A DNA stretch of 22,902 nucleotides, from contig MU633811.1 of the NCBI GenBank assembly GCA_026770595.1, forward strand, positions 1 through 22,902, written 5' to 3'. A model generated the notes under the pieces. The model searched no databases and was not told the DNA's origin. It saw only the letters and a list, made by a program, of their open reading frames with translations. The stretch's first letter is position 1, and every line of letters starts with the position of its first letter. Source of the DNA: Ochromonadaceae sp. CCMP2298. Lineage: Eukaryota > Sar > Synurophyceae > Ochromonadales > Ochromonadaceae. The position numbers and the translations under genes are program-made. Positions 1 to 9,926 of the stretch are shown piece after piece.

Positions 1-80
1 GCTCGTAAGCCCCCCTGGCAACAGTTTTGCAGTTATTTGGCAGGAGGCATATTCTCTGGCAACAGAGGTGGATCAGTAAA

Positions 81-268
81 CTTATCCCCCAATTCTCAGA
101 GTGATCCACCGATCAGGTCGAGAGAACCATCATCAAGCGTGACAGCGTGACGGCGTGACGGCGTGACGGCGTTTTTTCTGCCTTTTTGCGAGTTTTCGGC
201 TGGGTTTGGCGGGCCCAATTTTCCATAGAGAGGTGGAACCGAGACTGCATTATCTTATCCCCCAATTC
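81..268 (+). repeat. 15-bp direct repeat pair CTTATCCCCCAATTC
   Basis: CTTATCCCCCAATTC occurs at 81-95 and again at 254-268. In both places a GAGGTGGA-type segment lies just upstream (65-72 and 230-237), so this looks like a diverged duplication of about 40 bp rather than chance. The first copy is nested inside an inverted repeat, GGTGGATCA (67-75) with TGATCCACC (102-110), whose arms could pair. The function is unknown. Confidence 0.55.
139..170 (+). repeat. 8-bp tandem repeat, four units
   Basis: Four head-to-tail copies of GTGACGGC are present; the first reads GTGACAGC. They are followed directly by GTTTTTT. This is a short minisatellite-like run in the spacer. It could be replication slippage or a binding-site cluster, and nothing else in the sequence decides between these. 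Confidence 0.75.
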
Positions 269-484
269 CTACAAATTCACCCGCACCTTCCTACATGTGT
301 TCCCACACGCACACACAGGGGTTTGGCACAAAGCATAGAGTTTATGAATACCCCCCCATACACACCGTTGTAAGTTTATTCCCCTGTTCCCCTCGCTATA
401 GTGTATTCCCTTAATGTTGTTAGTATTTCATTTATCATTTAATATTTACTGTTCATCTATAATTATTATAACAGTAATCTATTA

Positions 485-1501
485 TCAGTAATCTATTATC
501 TGGGGCTGGGGCTTCGGAATGGGGTTTTCCACCAGGTCCGTGAAGACGATAGAGCCGTCGGTGTTTGCGGGTAGCAGCTTTGCCAGCACATCAATGAGAA
601 AATCCTTCACCACATTAGCCTCTTCGATTTCCTCTTGGTCGATTTCTGAGGTCCCCTCAATTGCACTGGTGTGGAGGACTTTCTTCCACTCCTCCTTAGA
701 TTGTGTGGGAGTACTGCGGGCAACATAATTGCCACGGTCTTTCAAATATTCAATCATCTCGAGATGCTCGATTCTCAGGTTGAGATCCTGGAGGGTGGCA
801 GTCAGATTTGTCTGCATGGCGATGTCCGCACCTTGTTGGGTCTTACTGAAGCTGAAGAACCTCTTGAATTGCCTCTTTGATCCTCCTGCAACCTCAAAAC
901 AAATCCAACGCTCCAACATGCGCATGGACTCGCGAACCGTGACGGGGGCCACTTTGCTGTCCTCCAACGCTTGGAGTCTCTGTTCGCAGTCTGCTAGGCG
1001 GGCCTTGAGCGATATATTTTCCACTTTTAGCTGTTTAATCGAGATTAAACAGCTAACAGTGGAAAATATATCGCTCAAGGCCCGCCTAAGGGTCTGCACT
1101 AACTCCCTCAGCTGATCAATTTCTAGGGAGATCTCCCCTTGCTGATGCCATTCCTTGCAGATTGTCAAGCGCCTCGGCGGCGCAGATGCTCTTTTCGTGC
1201 AGACCCTGGCCAGGAGCACCCAGGAGGAGGAGCACCCCAGGAGCACGGGCTGGCGAGCGGCCCTACAGAGATGCCTCATTCGCAACAGAGATGCCCATGA
1301 GTAGGGGGAGCCCATCATAGTGGTCGGTTCTTTTCCATTGATAGATTGAAATGCTGCGCGTCGAGCACTGTTCTCAATTGTAAGAGAGTTGAACAGCCTC
1401 CCTCCTATAGAAATGTCTGTGCGCCAGCTCCTACTTTCCCGCGCTTGTGCCTTCCGATCGGATTGATGATCGGCAGCTGCCAAGAAAAGTAAAGGACTCA
1501 T
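485..1501 (-). CDS. hypothetical coiled-coil protein with internal palindrome
   Basis: This is an open frame of 338 codons on the minus strand, from ATG at 1501 to TGA at 485-487. The family is not recognised. The C-terminal two thirds look like real protein: heptad-like leucine/isoleucine stretches around residues 124-138 and 155-182, a basic/aromatic segment near residues 190-220, a second helical stretch, and an acidic patch before the end. The first 110 or so residues have a mixed, less protein-like composition, so the true start may lie further in, or an intron may be hidden there. A 46-bp-arm palindrome (995-1088) sits inside the frame; its upstream half encodes about 16 residues that are just the reverse complement of the coiled-coil codons. 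The gene may be a live variant, a relic, or altered by an assembly artefact. It is divergent from the EML gene, with a 240-bp gap. Confidence 0.45.
   Translation of the reverse strand: MSPLLFLAAADHQSDRKAQARESRSWRTDISIGGRLFNSLTIENSARRAAFQSINGKEPTTMMGSPYSWASLLRMRHLCRAARQPVLLGCSSSWVLLARVCTKRASAPPRRLTICKEWHQQGEISLEIDQLRELVQTLRRALSDIFSTVSCLISIKQLKVENISLKARLADCEQRLQALEDSKVAPVTVRESMRMLERWICFEVAGGSKRQFKRFFSFSKTQQGADIAMQTNLTATLQDLNLRIEHLEMIEYLKDRGNYVARSTPTQSKEEWKKVLHTSAIEGTSEIDQEEIEEANVVKDFLIDVLAKLLPANTDGSIVFTDLVENPIPKPQPQIIDY
995..1088. repeat. near-perfect palindrome, 46-bp arms, 2-nt centre
   Basis: Positions 995-1040 and 1043-1088 are reverse complements with a single mismatch (T1026 against C1057), separated only by GA at 1041-1042. 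The left arm, read on the minus strand, encodes the coiled-coil segment IKQLKVENISLKARL. The right arm, read on the plus strand, encodes the same peptide with one K-to-T change. Arm plus centre is 48 nt, a multiple of three, and the surrounding minus-strand frame stays open. A transcript across it would fold into a long hairpin. Fold-back (template-switch) duplication explains it best; a library chimera is the main alternative. Confidence 0.93.
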
Positions 1502-1741
1502 ATCCCATGGCCATACGAGATACTTTTTACGAAACTACCTGCCATCGTACCAGTAGACTGGTAGAGGTTCTTTTTACTTGATCCGTTACAGATTTCTCCG
1601 GTTTTTGAAAGTGATAACACCTGGAACAGTTTCTTGCTCTTTTTGCACAAAGCGCTTGCGCGGGACGAGCTCGAGGTCCTTTCCACTTCTCCACCGGAGC
1701 TGTTGTGTTTTTAAGTCGCCACTTGCGGTACAGACGGCGCA
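1502..1741. promoter_or_regulatory. divergent intergenic region, probable shared promoter
   Basis: This 240-bp gap separates the start of the minus-strand coiled-coil ORF (1501) from the ATG of the EML gene (1742), so promoters and 5' UTRs of both must lie here or in flanking exons. No TATA box is evident. The sequence TTTTAAGTCGCCA at 1709-1721 matches 13 bases of the right-hand junction of the MITE at 21938-21950 (read as reverse complement). The EML start has G at -3 and G at +4, a favourable context. Confidence 0.45.
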
Positions 1742-4700
1742 ATGGGGAACTCCGTGCTGAGCAAGAAGGCGCAGGGCTCGCCTCCGCCGCTGCTGGACGA
1801 GACCCAAATATTCGCCCTATGTAAGTGTCTAAGTGCCCCACCCCAGCTGTTGCTTACAGCAGTGCAAACTGTTTCTAATCATCTCCTCTCTCCACGCCAC
1901 GCATACAGGGACCATCAACGACCTGAAGGAGCTGCTGAAGCGCTTCCGCAATCAGATCCACGGGTTCGCCATCGTGGAGGCGCAGTTCGAGTCGATCATG
2001 GCCTTCAAGCCCAACCTCGCTGACCACGTGCATCTAGAACTTCTCTTCGAAATTCTAGACAACGACCACGACGGGCGCATCGACGGCCTCGAGTTGCTGG
2101 GCGGCTTGACGCTGGTGTGCCAGGCCACCTTTGAAGAGAAAGCTCGCTTCGCTTTTGAGCTGTTCGACTTCAACCTTAACTCCACCATGAGCAAGAAGGA
2201 GCTCATCATGATGATGATGAGCTGCGTGTGCGGTATGAACCTGTTGACGGGGGGCTCTGAGGCTCTGGAGCCTGAGATGGAGGTGTACGAGGCTCTGGCA
2301 GACGACGCAGTCATCCGTGCAGATAAGAACTCGGACGGACAGGTATCCTACGAAGAGTTCCTGTACTGGGGCCGCTCCTCTCGAGACCTCATGGCCGCCC
2401 TAGAGGCTATTCATAAGATGTCCAGCGATGCGAAGATGGATGTGAATCCGGTTGACTCGGCATCCGAGACGGATGACGACTACCTGAGCGAATCGGACAC
2501 GGGCTTTCGTGCAAAGGTTCGCGCGCAGGAGGGGGTTATCGTGAAAGCTGTGCGGTCTTCGGCGGACAACAACGATCAATTGCTGGTACTCAGGCACGGC
2601 GACGAGCAGCCCGCGGTGGCTCCGTGGCTGGGGCAGGTGTTCGAGCCCACCAACTTCAGGAAGAAGAAAGACTCCGCTCACGGTCCCGACACCAACCTAG
2701 AATTGAGCTGGGCTTTTGGATATTCAGCCGAAGGGGCGCGCAACAATGTGCGCTACATCGGGGGCGTGGGTGTGGACTACGCAGACCGGCTGATTGTCTA
2801 CTACACCGCCGCACTGGGGGTGGTCTACTGCCCCAAGACGCGGCAGCAGTCCTTCTACATGGGCCACTCAGACGCCATCACATGCATCGCACTACACCCA
2901 GGGAACCAGATCGTCGCCACGGGGGACGTGCGCTCTAACATCCACATATGGAATATGGACGTGACGGGCAAGGTGACGGCGCTGAGCGTGATGAAGGGCA
3001 TCGTGAGGGAGGGGGTGATGCACCTGCTCTTCTCTCCCAATGGAGATCGCATCGCATCTGTGGGCAGGGACAACGACCACACGGTGTGCTTCCACTGCGT
3101 CAACACTGAGGAAATCATATCCTCCACGCAGGGGCTGCAGGTATGTAAACGTGTTAACCCCCTCTTTGTATGTGTATTCTCCCCCGATGTCTGTGCATAT
3201 ATGTATTAACCCCCTATTTCCTCATTTATGTATTAATCCCCCATTTCTTTACAGCACCCAAACACCGTCTACGACATTGCCTACAACGAGACCGGTACAG
3301 AGCTCGTGCTCGTGGGCAAGCAGCAGATAAAGTTCTGCTACGGGACAGACACACTCAAGAGGGCGGTGGAGACGTACATGGGCGAGGTGGGCAGCATGGG
3401 CAAGCTGCAGACCTTCTTCTGCGTTACCTACTTCCGAGAAGACTGCATCGTGGGCTGCGCCTCAGGGGAGCTGTACCGCTTCCGGGACACGATTTGCATA
3501 GAGGTCATCCAGGCGCATGGCATCCGAGAGCCCGTGCTGTGCCTGTTCACAAACAGGGACGGGACTATGATATCGGGGGGGAAGGACTGCCTCATCAAGA
3601 CGTGGGACTACACCCTACACCCCGTAGGCGAGCCCATCGACATATCAGAAGATGTAGATGGGGACGGCAAGGCGGACAACGGGTCGCTGGACTGCACCAT
3701 CATCTCCCTCCAGCAGTGGGACTCAAAGCTACTCCTCTCCACCCGCGGAGGAGACATCTTCGAAGCAGACGTCCCCAACAACCCCGGCGACCCCCACACC
3801 CTCTCACGCATCGCCTGGGGGCACGCCAAGGGCGAACTATGGGGCCTGGCGGTGCACCCCCTCCGGGACGAGTTTGCTACCTGCGGGGACGACAAGACCC
3901 TCCGTATCTGGAGTGTGCGCTCCCATGAGCAACTGCACGTACGAGTGATGCCAGACCGATCCCGCAGCCTGGCCTACAGCCCCTCCGGAGAGGTGCTCTG
4001 CCTCGGCATGCTGGACGGCTCCATGGCTTTGATGGAGCCGCAGCACCCCCAGCTGCGCGTGTACTCCACCTGGCAGCACGCAGAACTCATCATCACTGAC
4101 ATAAAGTTCTCCCCAGACGGACAGCTCATCGCGGCCGGGTCTGGAGACAGCAACATCTACCTGTACAAGTCAGAAGACAAAAAGAACTTCTTCAGACAGG
4201 GGGTGTGCAGGGGGCACGGGGGATGCATCACGCACCTCGACTTCTCCTGCAACAGCCTCTACATCCAGTCCAACGGAGCGGACAGCAACCTGCTCTTCTG
4301 GGACGTGGAGGGGAACCAGGTCAAGAACTCGGCCAATCTCAGGGACGTTACGTGGGCCACGAATACCTGCAAGCTGGCCTGGCCGGTGCAGGGGATCTGG
4401 TCCAGCGGCGGAGACTACACTCATGTGAACTCTCTGCAAGCGCTGCCCGACATAGGGGACATCGTGACTGGGGACGACCATTTCAAAGTGCGCCTATACA
4501 AGTACCCCGCGCTGGAGACAGGCGCACTGCACCAGGCATACGTCGGACACGCCTCCCACGTCTCCTGTGTGCGCTTCACGGCCTCCCGCAGGTACGTCGT
4601 ATCCACCGGTGGAGCCGACCGCACGATTCTCTTGTGGAGCCACCAGATCGAGCTGGACGAGAGCGACGTGGAGGACCTCTACTCCTCCTCCGCCTCCTCC

Positions 4701-7700
4701 TCCAACGATGAGTTCGATCTGGGCGTGGAGACTAGGCATGAGATCGCGGATGTAGGATTGCGCAGCCTGGAGCTGGAGGCGGTCAATATGGGATGGTCGG
4801 CGCAGGAGCTGAAGGAGTATGTGCTGCACAAGAAGGGGCAGAGCAGGTTCTTGGATACTGTGCATGATAATGGGGGGGGCAAGAGCCCCGGGTCGGTGAT
4901 GCCCTGGAAGAGCTACATCGTGCAGCCGAGTGCCTACCAGGACGCACCTGGGGCTACGGATGTGGATCTGAACTTGAAGTGGGTGCACGGACATCGCTCC
5001 TACGACTGCCGCAACAACGTGCTATACAGTGCATCGGGCTCCATCGTATACAACGCCGCATCGCTAGCGGTGGTGTACAACAAGGGCGCGGGCAAGCAGC
5101 AGTTCCTCCAAGGCGCACATATCGACGAGGTCGTGGGTATCGCCGCACACCCCGCAGGGCAGATATTCGCCACAGGGGAGGCCGGCAGCCAGCCCTCTAT
5201 CATCGTGTGGAACTCGAAGGACATGCAGGTGCAGAGCCGCATCCAGCGCGCGCACGAGCGGGGCGTGCCTTTGCTGGCCTTCAACAGCCGCGGCAATGTG
5301 CTTGCCTCAATAGGGCTTGACGCTGACTCCTCTCTGTGCCTGCATGAGTGGCACAAGGGCGTGGAGATCATCCGCACTCCTACAGACAAGGGCAAGATTC
5401 TATGCATGTGCTTCCTCGTAAACGACCTTGTGGTCGACCCGAACGTGTTCAACGAGGACGGGGCAAGCACCAGGGACGTGGTGGTGACAGCAGGCGAGAG
5501 GCATCTGAAGTTCTGGTGGACGCAGGGGCAGAACGTGCAGTCCCAGAGGGCTTTGTGGGGGCGCCACAGGGCTGAGAAGAAGAGCACTATCATGTGCGTG
5601 GCATCGGCGAACAGAGACGTGTGTGTGTCTGGATCCAGCACGGGTCGAATGATGATCTGGAAGTCCTTCCGGGTAAGCCTCTCACTTCCACTCCCACTTC
5701 TATAACTTACATATATTATTACTGTATGATCTCATGACGATCGATATTATATTCTTAACCTCCCCATGTCCAACCTCTGCCCCTTCTTCTTACTCCTCCC
5801 AGGCAGTGTGCGATGTCCGCACCACCCTGGAGTCGCACAACTCCCCCGAGGATCTGCACGTCGACCCCCTAGACCCCGCCTCAGACCACACGCTGGTACC
5901 CTTCGGCCAGTACCCGCACTCCTCCGCAGTGCAGTGCATCTGGGCAGTGCCGGGTGTGATAGACGTCAAAGGGGACATCTACGAGTGCCTGGAGGGGTAC
6001 CAGGCCTCTGCTCGCTATCTGACAGGGGACAACCAGGGGCAGGTGGCGATCTGGCGAATGGTGGAGACAGTGCAGGGCAACCTGCAGCTCGTACTGATGA
6101 AGTCGTTCAACGTATCGCAGCTCAACCCCCCGCCCCTAGGCGCCTCTGTCAGATCCGTCTGCATGCGGGACGGCATCCTGCTGCTGGGCCTCAAGTCCAG
6201 CGAGATCTTCGAGGTGTCAGAGGCCGCATTCCCCTTCGCCATTCCCAAGCGCACGCTGGGTATGATGGAAGGGGGCATAGGGGGCATAAGGGGCGTAGGT
6301 GCGGGTGCGGGTGCGGAGATTTCCCTCAGTGGCCCCCTCAGTGTGAAGGCCCCCGTACCTGCGCAGCGACTGATCATCGGCCACTCCACGGGCGAGGTGT
6401 GGGGCCTCTCCGTGCACCCCTTCCTGCCCCTGTTCATCACCAGTGGGGACGACTGCACCCTCAAGTGCTGGTCCCTGGCCACACACAAGCTCATCTCATA
6501 CATAGTGCTGCCGGATAAATGCCGCGCCATCTGCATAGAGCCCGTAGACGCTGCCTGCTTCGCCCTCGCCCTCAACAGCGGCATCATCTGGGTCCTATCC
6601 ACTCAATTGCTATTAAACCCTGACGACAAGAAGGCCTTTAAGGGACACGTGGACCCGTCCGTTGATGGCCGCGACGTCTCCTCCCTGCTGTCCGCCAAGC
6701 ACCCCCCCAGGGTGGTGACAGGCCCCGAGCAGTGGATGCAGGTGCTCAAGTACTCCTTCGACGCGTCCCTGCTGGCTGCCGGCTCGCACGACAACAAGAT
6801 CTACCTCTTCGACACGGTGGAGTACAAGCTGCTGCACGTGCTGGGCCGCGACTCCCCTGGGCACTCCTCCTACATAACACACCTCGACTTTGGACTTTTA
6901 TTGAAAAAAGACTTTGTGGAGAAGGACTCGGAGACGGAACTGAAGGACGACCCTCGCAGCACTGGTGTCACGAGGAACTTCACGCTGACCGAGGAGTACG
7001 ACCCCGAGTCACGCATGATCCTGGGCGCCCGCACGGTGACCACCACCCTCAGCGCCATGGTGAGCCTCGTTCCCCAAAAACTCGAGGAGTCCCGCGAGGT
7101 TACAGCGCTCCCGCCGCGGGCCATCCTCGCGGAAGACATTTGCCTGCAGACTGCCAGTGCGTCTTTCGAACTGATGTTCTGGCTCTCGGATGGCACGCGC
7201 ATGCACTCCGCTACCGCCATGAAGGACGCCTGGTGGGCCTCCTTCAGCTGCCCCTTCGGCTGGCCCGTGCAGGGCATATGGCCCCTTGAGGCAGACGGGA
7301 CCGAGATAAACGCAGTGGCTCGCTCACACACGTGGGATAAAGTCCCGGTCCTGGCCACGGGAGATAACTTTGGTCGCGTGAGACTGTACAACTACCCCTG
7401 CATCATGCCGGGCGCTTCTGACAAGTGCTACAAAGGGCACGCGCAGAACATCACTAACCTAGCATTCAGCAACGACGACGCATACTGTATCTCCATCGGC
7501 GGCACTGACAAGTGCGTATTCGTGTGGGAGACAGATATTCAGGACGAGATCCGCGAGCGCGCCGCCTACGCCGCCTCTTCTGTGGGCGGGCAGCTGGACG
7601 CGATCACTGAGAACGAGGAGGTGTTAGAGGTAGAGTCGGACGTGGAGGATGAGGACTACAATTTATTCAAGGCCAGCCCCAGGGGGGGGGACGAGATGGG

Positions 7701-9624
7701 CGCGGTGAAGCCCTGGAAGGGTGCAGTCAGAGAGCCCTCTAGCTGGAAAGATAAACAAGACCATCTGGATATGCCCGACGCCTCGCTGGAGTTGAAGTTC
7801 GTGTACGGGTACAGGGGCTGGGACTGCCGCAACAACTTGTCGTTCGCTGACAGCCGCTTCGAGGTGGTGTACCACATAGCAGGCGTGGGGGTGGTATTCA
7901 ACACACAGCAGAACAAGCAGCTGCACAACACGGAGCACGATGACGACATCCTGTGCCTAGACGTGCATCCAGAGGGGCACACCGTGGCCACTGGAGAGAT
8001 AGGCAAGTTCCCCAAGATCGTGCTGTGGGACGCCAACACAGGTGTAACAATACGAGTGATACTGTTCCACAAGCGTGGTGTCGCCAATATAGCGTTTAGC
8101 GCAAACGGCGACCTTTTGGTGAGCACCGGCATGGACGACGACCGCACCGTGGTGGTGCACAACACACGCACGGGCTCGGTGCTCGGCAAGGGCAAGGCGG
8201 GCAGAGGCATAGAGGTGTACACGCTCTCCGTGGGGGGGAACGAGCTGTTCGTAACGGGGGGCAAGGGACACATCAAATTCTGGGAACTGCCCCTAGCCAA
8301 CTCACCCGGTGGCGAGCTGTCCTCCAAGAGCGGCATCTACAACGTGAAGGCCGTCAAGGCGCGCACAGTGGTGTCGAGTGCGTTCCTGGGCGCAGATGCG
8401 GTGACGGGTATGTCAGACGGACACATCCTCCTCTGGAAGGACCGATCGTCCACCAAATACCGAAAAGCCCACCAAGGCCCCGTGAATGCCATGTACAGCA
8501 TCAGCAACACGTCACCCGGTATCGACACCAGAGAATTAGGTCCGCGCGTGATCACCGGCGGGAAGGACGGGTTTGTGCATATATGGTGCATGCAGCTGAG
8601 GAAGATGTGGTCCCTGAACCTGGCAGAGACGCTGCCCAAGTCCGTGTGTCCGCAGATACAGGCCATCGCGACCAAGGAGAACAGACTGCTGATCGGCACC
8701 AAGGCGAGTGAGATATACGAGGTGAGTCTGCTCTCCCACGCAGAGGTGTTCAAACTAGTGGAGGGGCACTTCGACACACGGGGGGAGGTGTGGGGGGTCG
8801 CAGCGCACCCGCGGATGCAGCGCTTCGTGACCTGTGGAGACGACATGACCGTAAGATTGTGGGAGGCCAAGGGCATGAAGCAGCTAGAGATAGTGCACAT
8901 GGGGGCTAAAGTACGCGCCGTGTGCATATACCCCGACGGTTCTCAGATCGCCGTGGCCACATATGAGGGGCGGGTGCACATACTATCGGCGGATTTGCAC
9001 ACGGAGGTGGCACAGGTGACCGTCTCTTCGCACTGGATCGAGACCATGGCCTACTCCCCTGACGGCAAGTTGCTCGCGGTTGGCTCGCACGACTCCACCA
9101 TATACTTGCTCGAGACGCGTGCGTACTCATGCAAGTCCAAGTGCCGCGGCCACCACTCCTACATATCAGGTCTGGATTTCTCCGCAGACAGCACCGTGCT
9201 ACAGTCCATCTCCGGGGACTACGAATTGCTTTTCTGGAACGCCACCACAGGCCGCCAGATAACCTCTCCTACCGAGGTGCGTGACGTGAAGTGGGCCACA
9301 TGCACTTGCAAGCTGGGCTGGCCGGTGCAAGGTGTGTGGTCCAATGCAGACGGCACAGACATCAACTCGGTCGACCGCTCTCCTGACGGCACCTACCTCG
9401 TCACTGGGGACGACTGCTCTCTCGTGAAGCTGTTCAAGTTCCCCTGCACCAGGCCGGACAGTGTCTTCAAGGAGTACAAGGGGCACGCACAGCATGTTAT
9501 GAAGGTGCGGTTCAGCTTCGACGGGCGGTACGTCTTCTCAGTGGGGGGTCTGGACAAGGCCATTCTGCAGTTCGAGGTGAAGAAGGACTCCTCCAGTAGG
9601 AAGAACAAGATGATCAAGGCGTGA
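1742..9624 (+). CDS. EF-hand, triple HELP/WD40 EMAP-like (EML5/6-type) protein, four exons
   Basis: The joined exons are 1742-1820, 1909-3140, 3255-5672 and 5803-9624, giving 2,516 residues and a TGA stop. The introns are GT-AG, with phases 1, 0 and 0. The N terminus carries EF-hand loops at residues 77-88 (canonical, D.D.DG.ID..E), 113-124 (degenerate, no Gly at position 6) and 165-176 (canonical). Three EML modules follow, beginning near residues 290, 1008 and 1903. Each opens with a HELP motif (RNNV, DCRNNV or DCRNNL) and runs into WD repeats, with a conserved WPVQG near 813, 1730 and 2416. Acidic linkers containing a Pro-Trp motif (265, 987 and 1880) precede each module. Family members bind microtubules through HELP-propeller units; animal EML5 and EML6 also have three. 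Calcium control of microtubule or axoneme binding is inferred. Module 2 carries an extra insertion of about 80 residues (about 1607-1688) and a Gly-rich loop. It is convergent with the DUF3638 gene. Confidence 0.93.
1821..1908 (+). other. intron 1 of EML gene (88 bp, phase 1)
   Basis: It begins GTAAGT and ends CATACAG, with a CTAAT branch-point-like site about 30 nt upstream of the acceptor (1875-1879) and a pyrimidine-rich tract. Splicing joins a 26-codon first exon plus one base to the EF-hand exon, making a Trp codon at the junction and a continuous frame. Without it, the ATG at 1742 leads into a frame that ends at 2023 and does not encode the EF-hands. Confidence 0.88.
3141..3254 (+). other. 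intron 2 of EML gene (114 bp, phase 0), built of ~27-bp repeats
   Basis: It begins GTATGT and ends TTTACAG. Removing it joins two WD40 segments in the same frame; the unspliced frame stops at 3207-3209. Almost the whole intron consists of degenerate copies of a unit like TATGTATTAACCCCCTATTT, starting near 3142, 3169, 3200 and 3227. The last two copies are the best preserved and repeat with a 27-bp period. The unit resembles motifs in the spacer at about 340-415. Confidence 0.88.
5673..5802 (+). other. intron 3 of EML gene (130 bp, phase 0)
   Basis: It begins GTAAGC and ends CTCCCAG after a long pyrimidine-rich tract. Splicing joins a WD blade that ends in a typical Ile-Trp-Lys strand to the rest of the second EML module. 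Both flanking exons stay open through the junction, and the sequence in between is AT-rich and unlike the exons. Confidence 0.85.
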
Positions 9625-9926
9625 GCGGATCCTATGAGTCTATGTTCCTCGTATGAGTTATACAGGCAGACAATTATTCCTCCTCCTGGTTAGACAATAG
9701 GTGGTTATGCCTCTAATTAAGCATACTCGAAAAAGTCCATTTTGTTATGGGGAGTTATACCTAACCATAGATACAGGAAATGCTACAACTGTACAAATAT
9801 CTCTGTGAACAACGCCTAAGCAGAGCACAGCCCAGTGCCGCCCATACTTATGTGGTTGCAGCCTCAGTCCCACACATACAATACAGGAGTACATACATGT
9901 AGAGCGATGGCGTAGCGCAGTGCTAC
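9625..9926. other. convergent 3' spacer between EML and DUF3638 genes
   Basis: This 302-bp gap lies between the stop codons of two converging genes, so it must hold both 3' UTRs and both cleavage sites. There is no AATAAA on either strand. TGTA-rich stretches (for example TACATACATGTA at 9890-9901) lie close to the minus-strand stop. No small ORF or RNA gene was recognised. Confidence 0.5.

Larger units (their letters stand above)
1..484. other. AT-rich spacer, no gene seen
   Basis: No convincing coding frame is visible here. The stretch holds several small repeats: a 9-bp inverted repeat (67-75 with 102-110), a 15-bp direct repeat CTTATCCCCCAATTC (81-95 and 254-268), four 8-bp tandem units (139-170), and several AT-rich motifs ending in runs of C (about 340-415). 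A 14-bp unit AGTAATCTATTATC is tandemly duplicated at 473-486 and 487-500, and the junction supplies the stop codon of the minus-strand ORF that ends at 485. The spacer lies downstream of that ORF and probably includes its 3' UTR. No canonical poly(A) signal stands out. Confidence 0.6.

Noticed and set aside
1742-1775. N-myristoylation of the EML protein (MGNS start)
   Set aside because: Gly2 is present, but position 6 is Leu rather than the preferred Ser/Thr, so it is possible but not supported enough to assert.
9622-9690. A variant genetic code in which TGA or TAA is read as an amino acid, to explain the interrupted gene
   Set aside because: The EML gene ends with TGA where the last propeller is complete, the giant gene itself ends with TGA, and no other long frame here needs a recoded stop. 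The window gives no further support.
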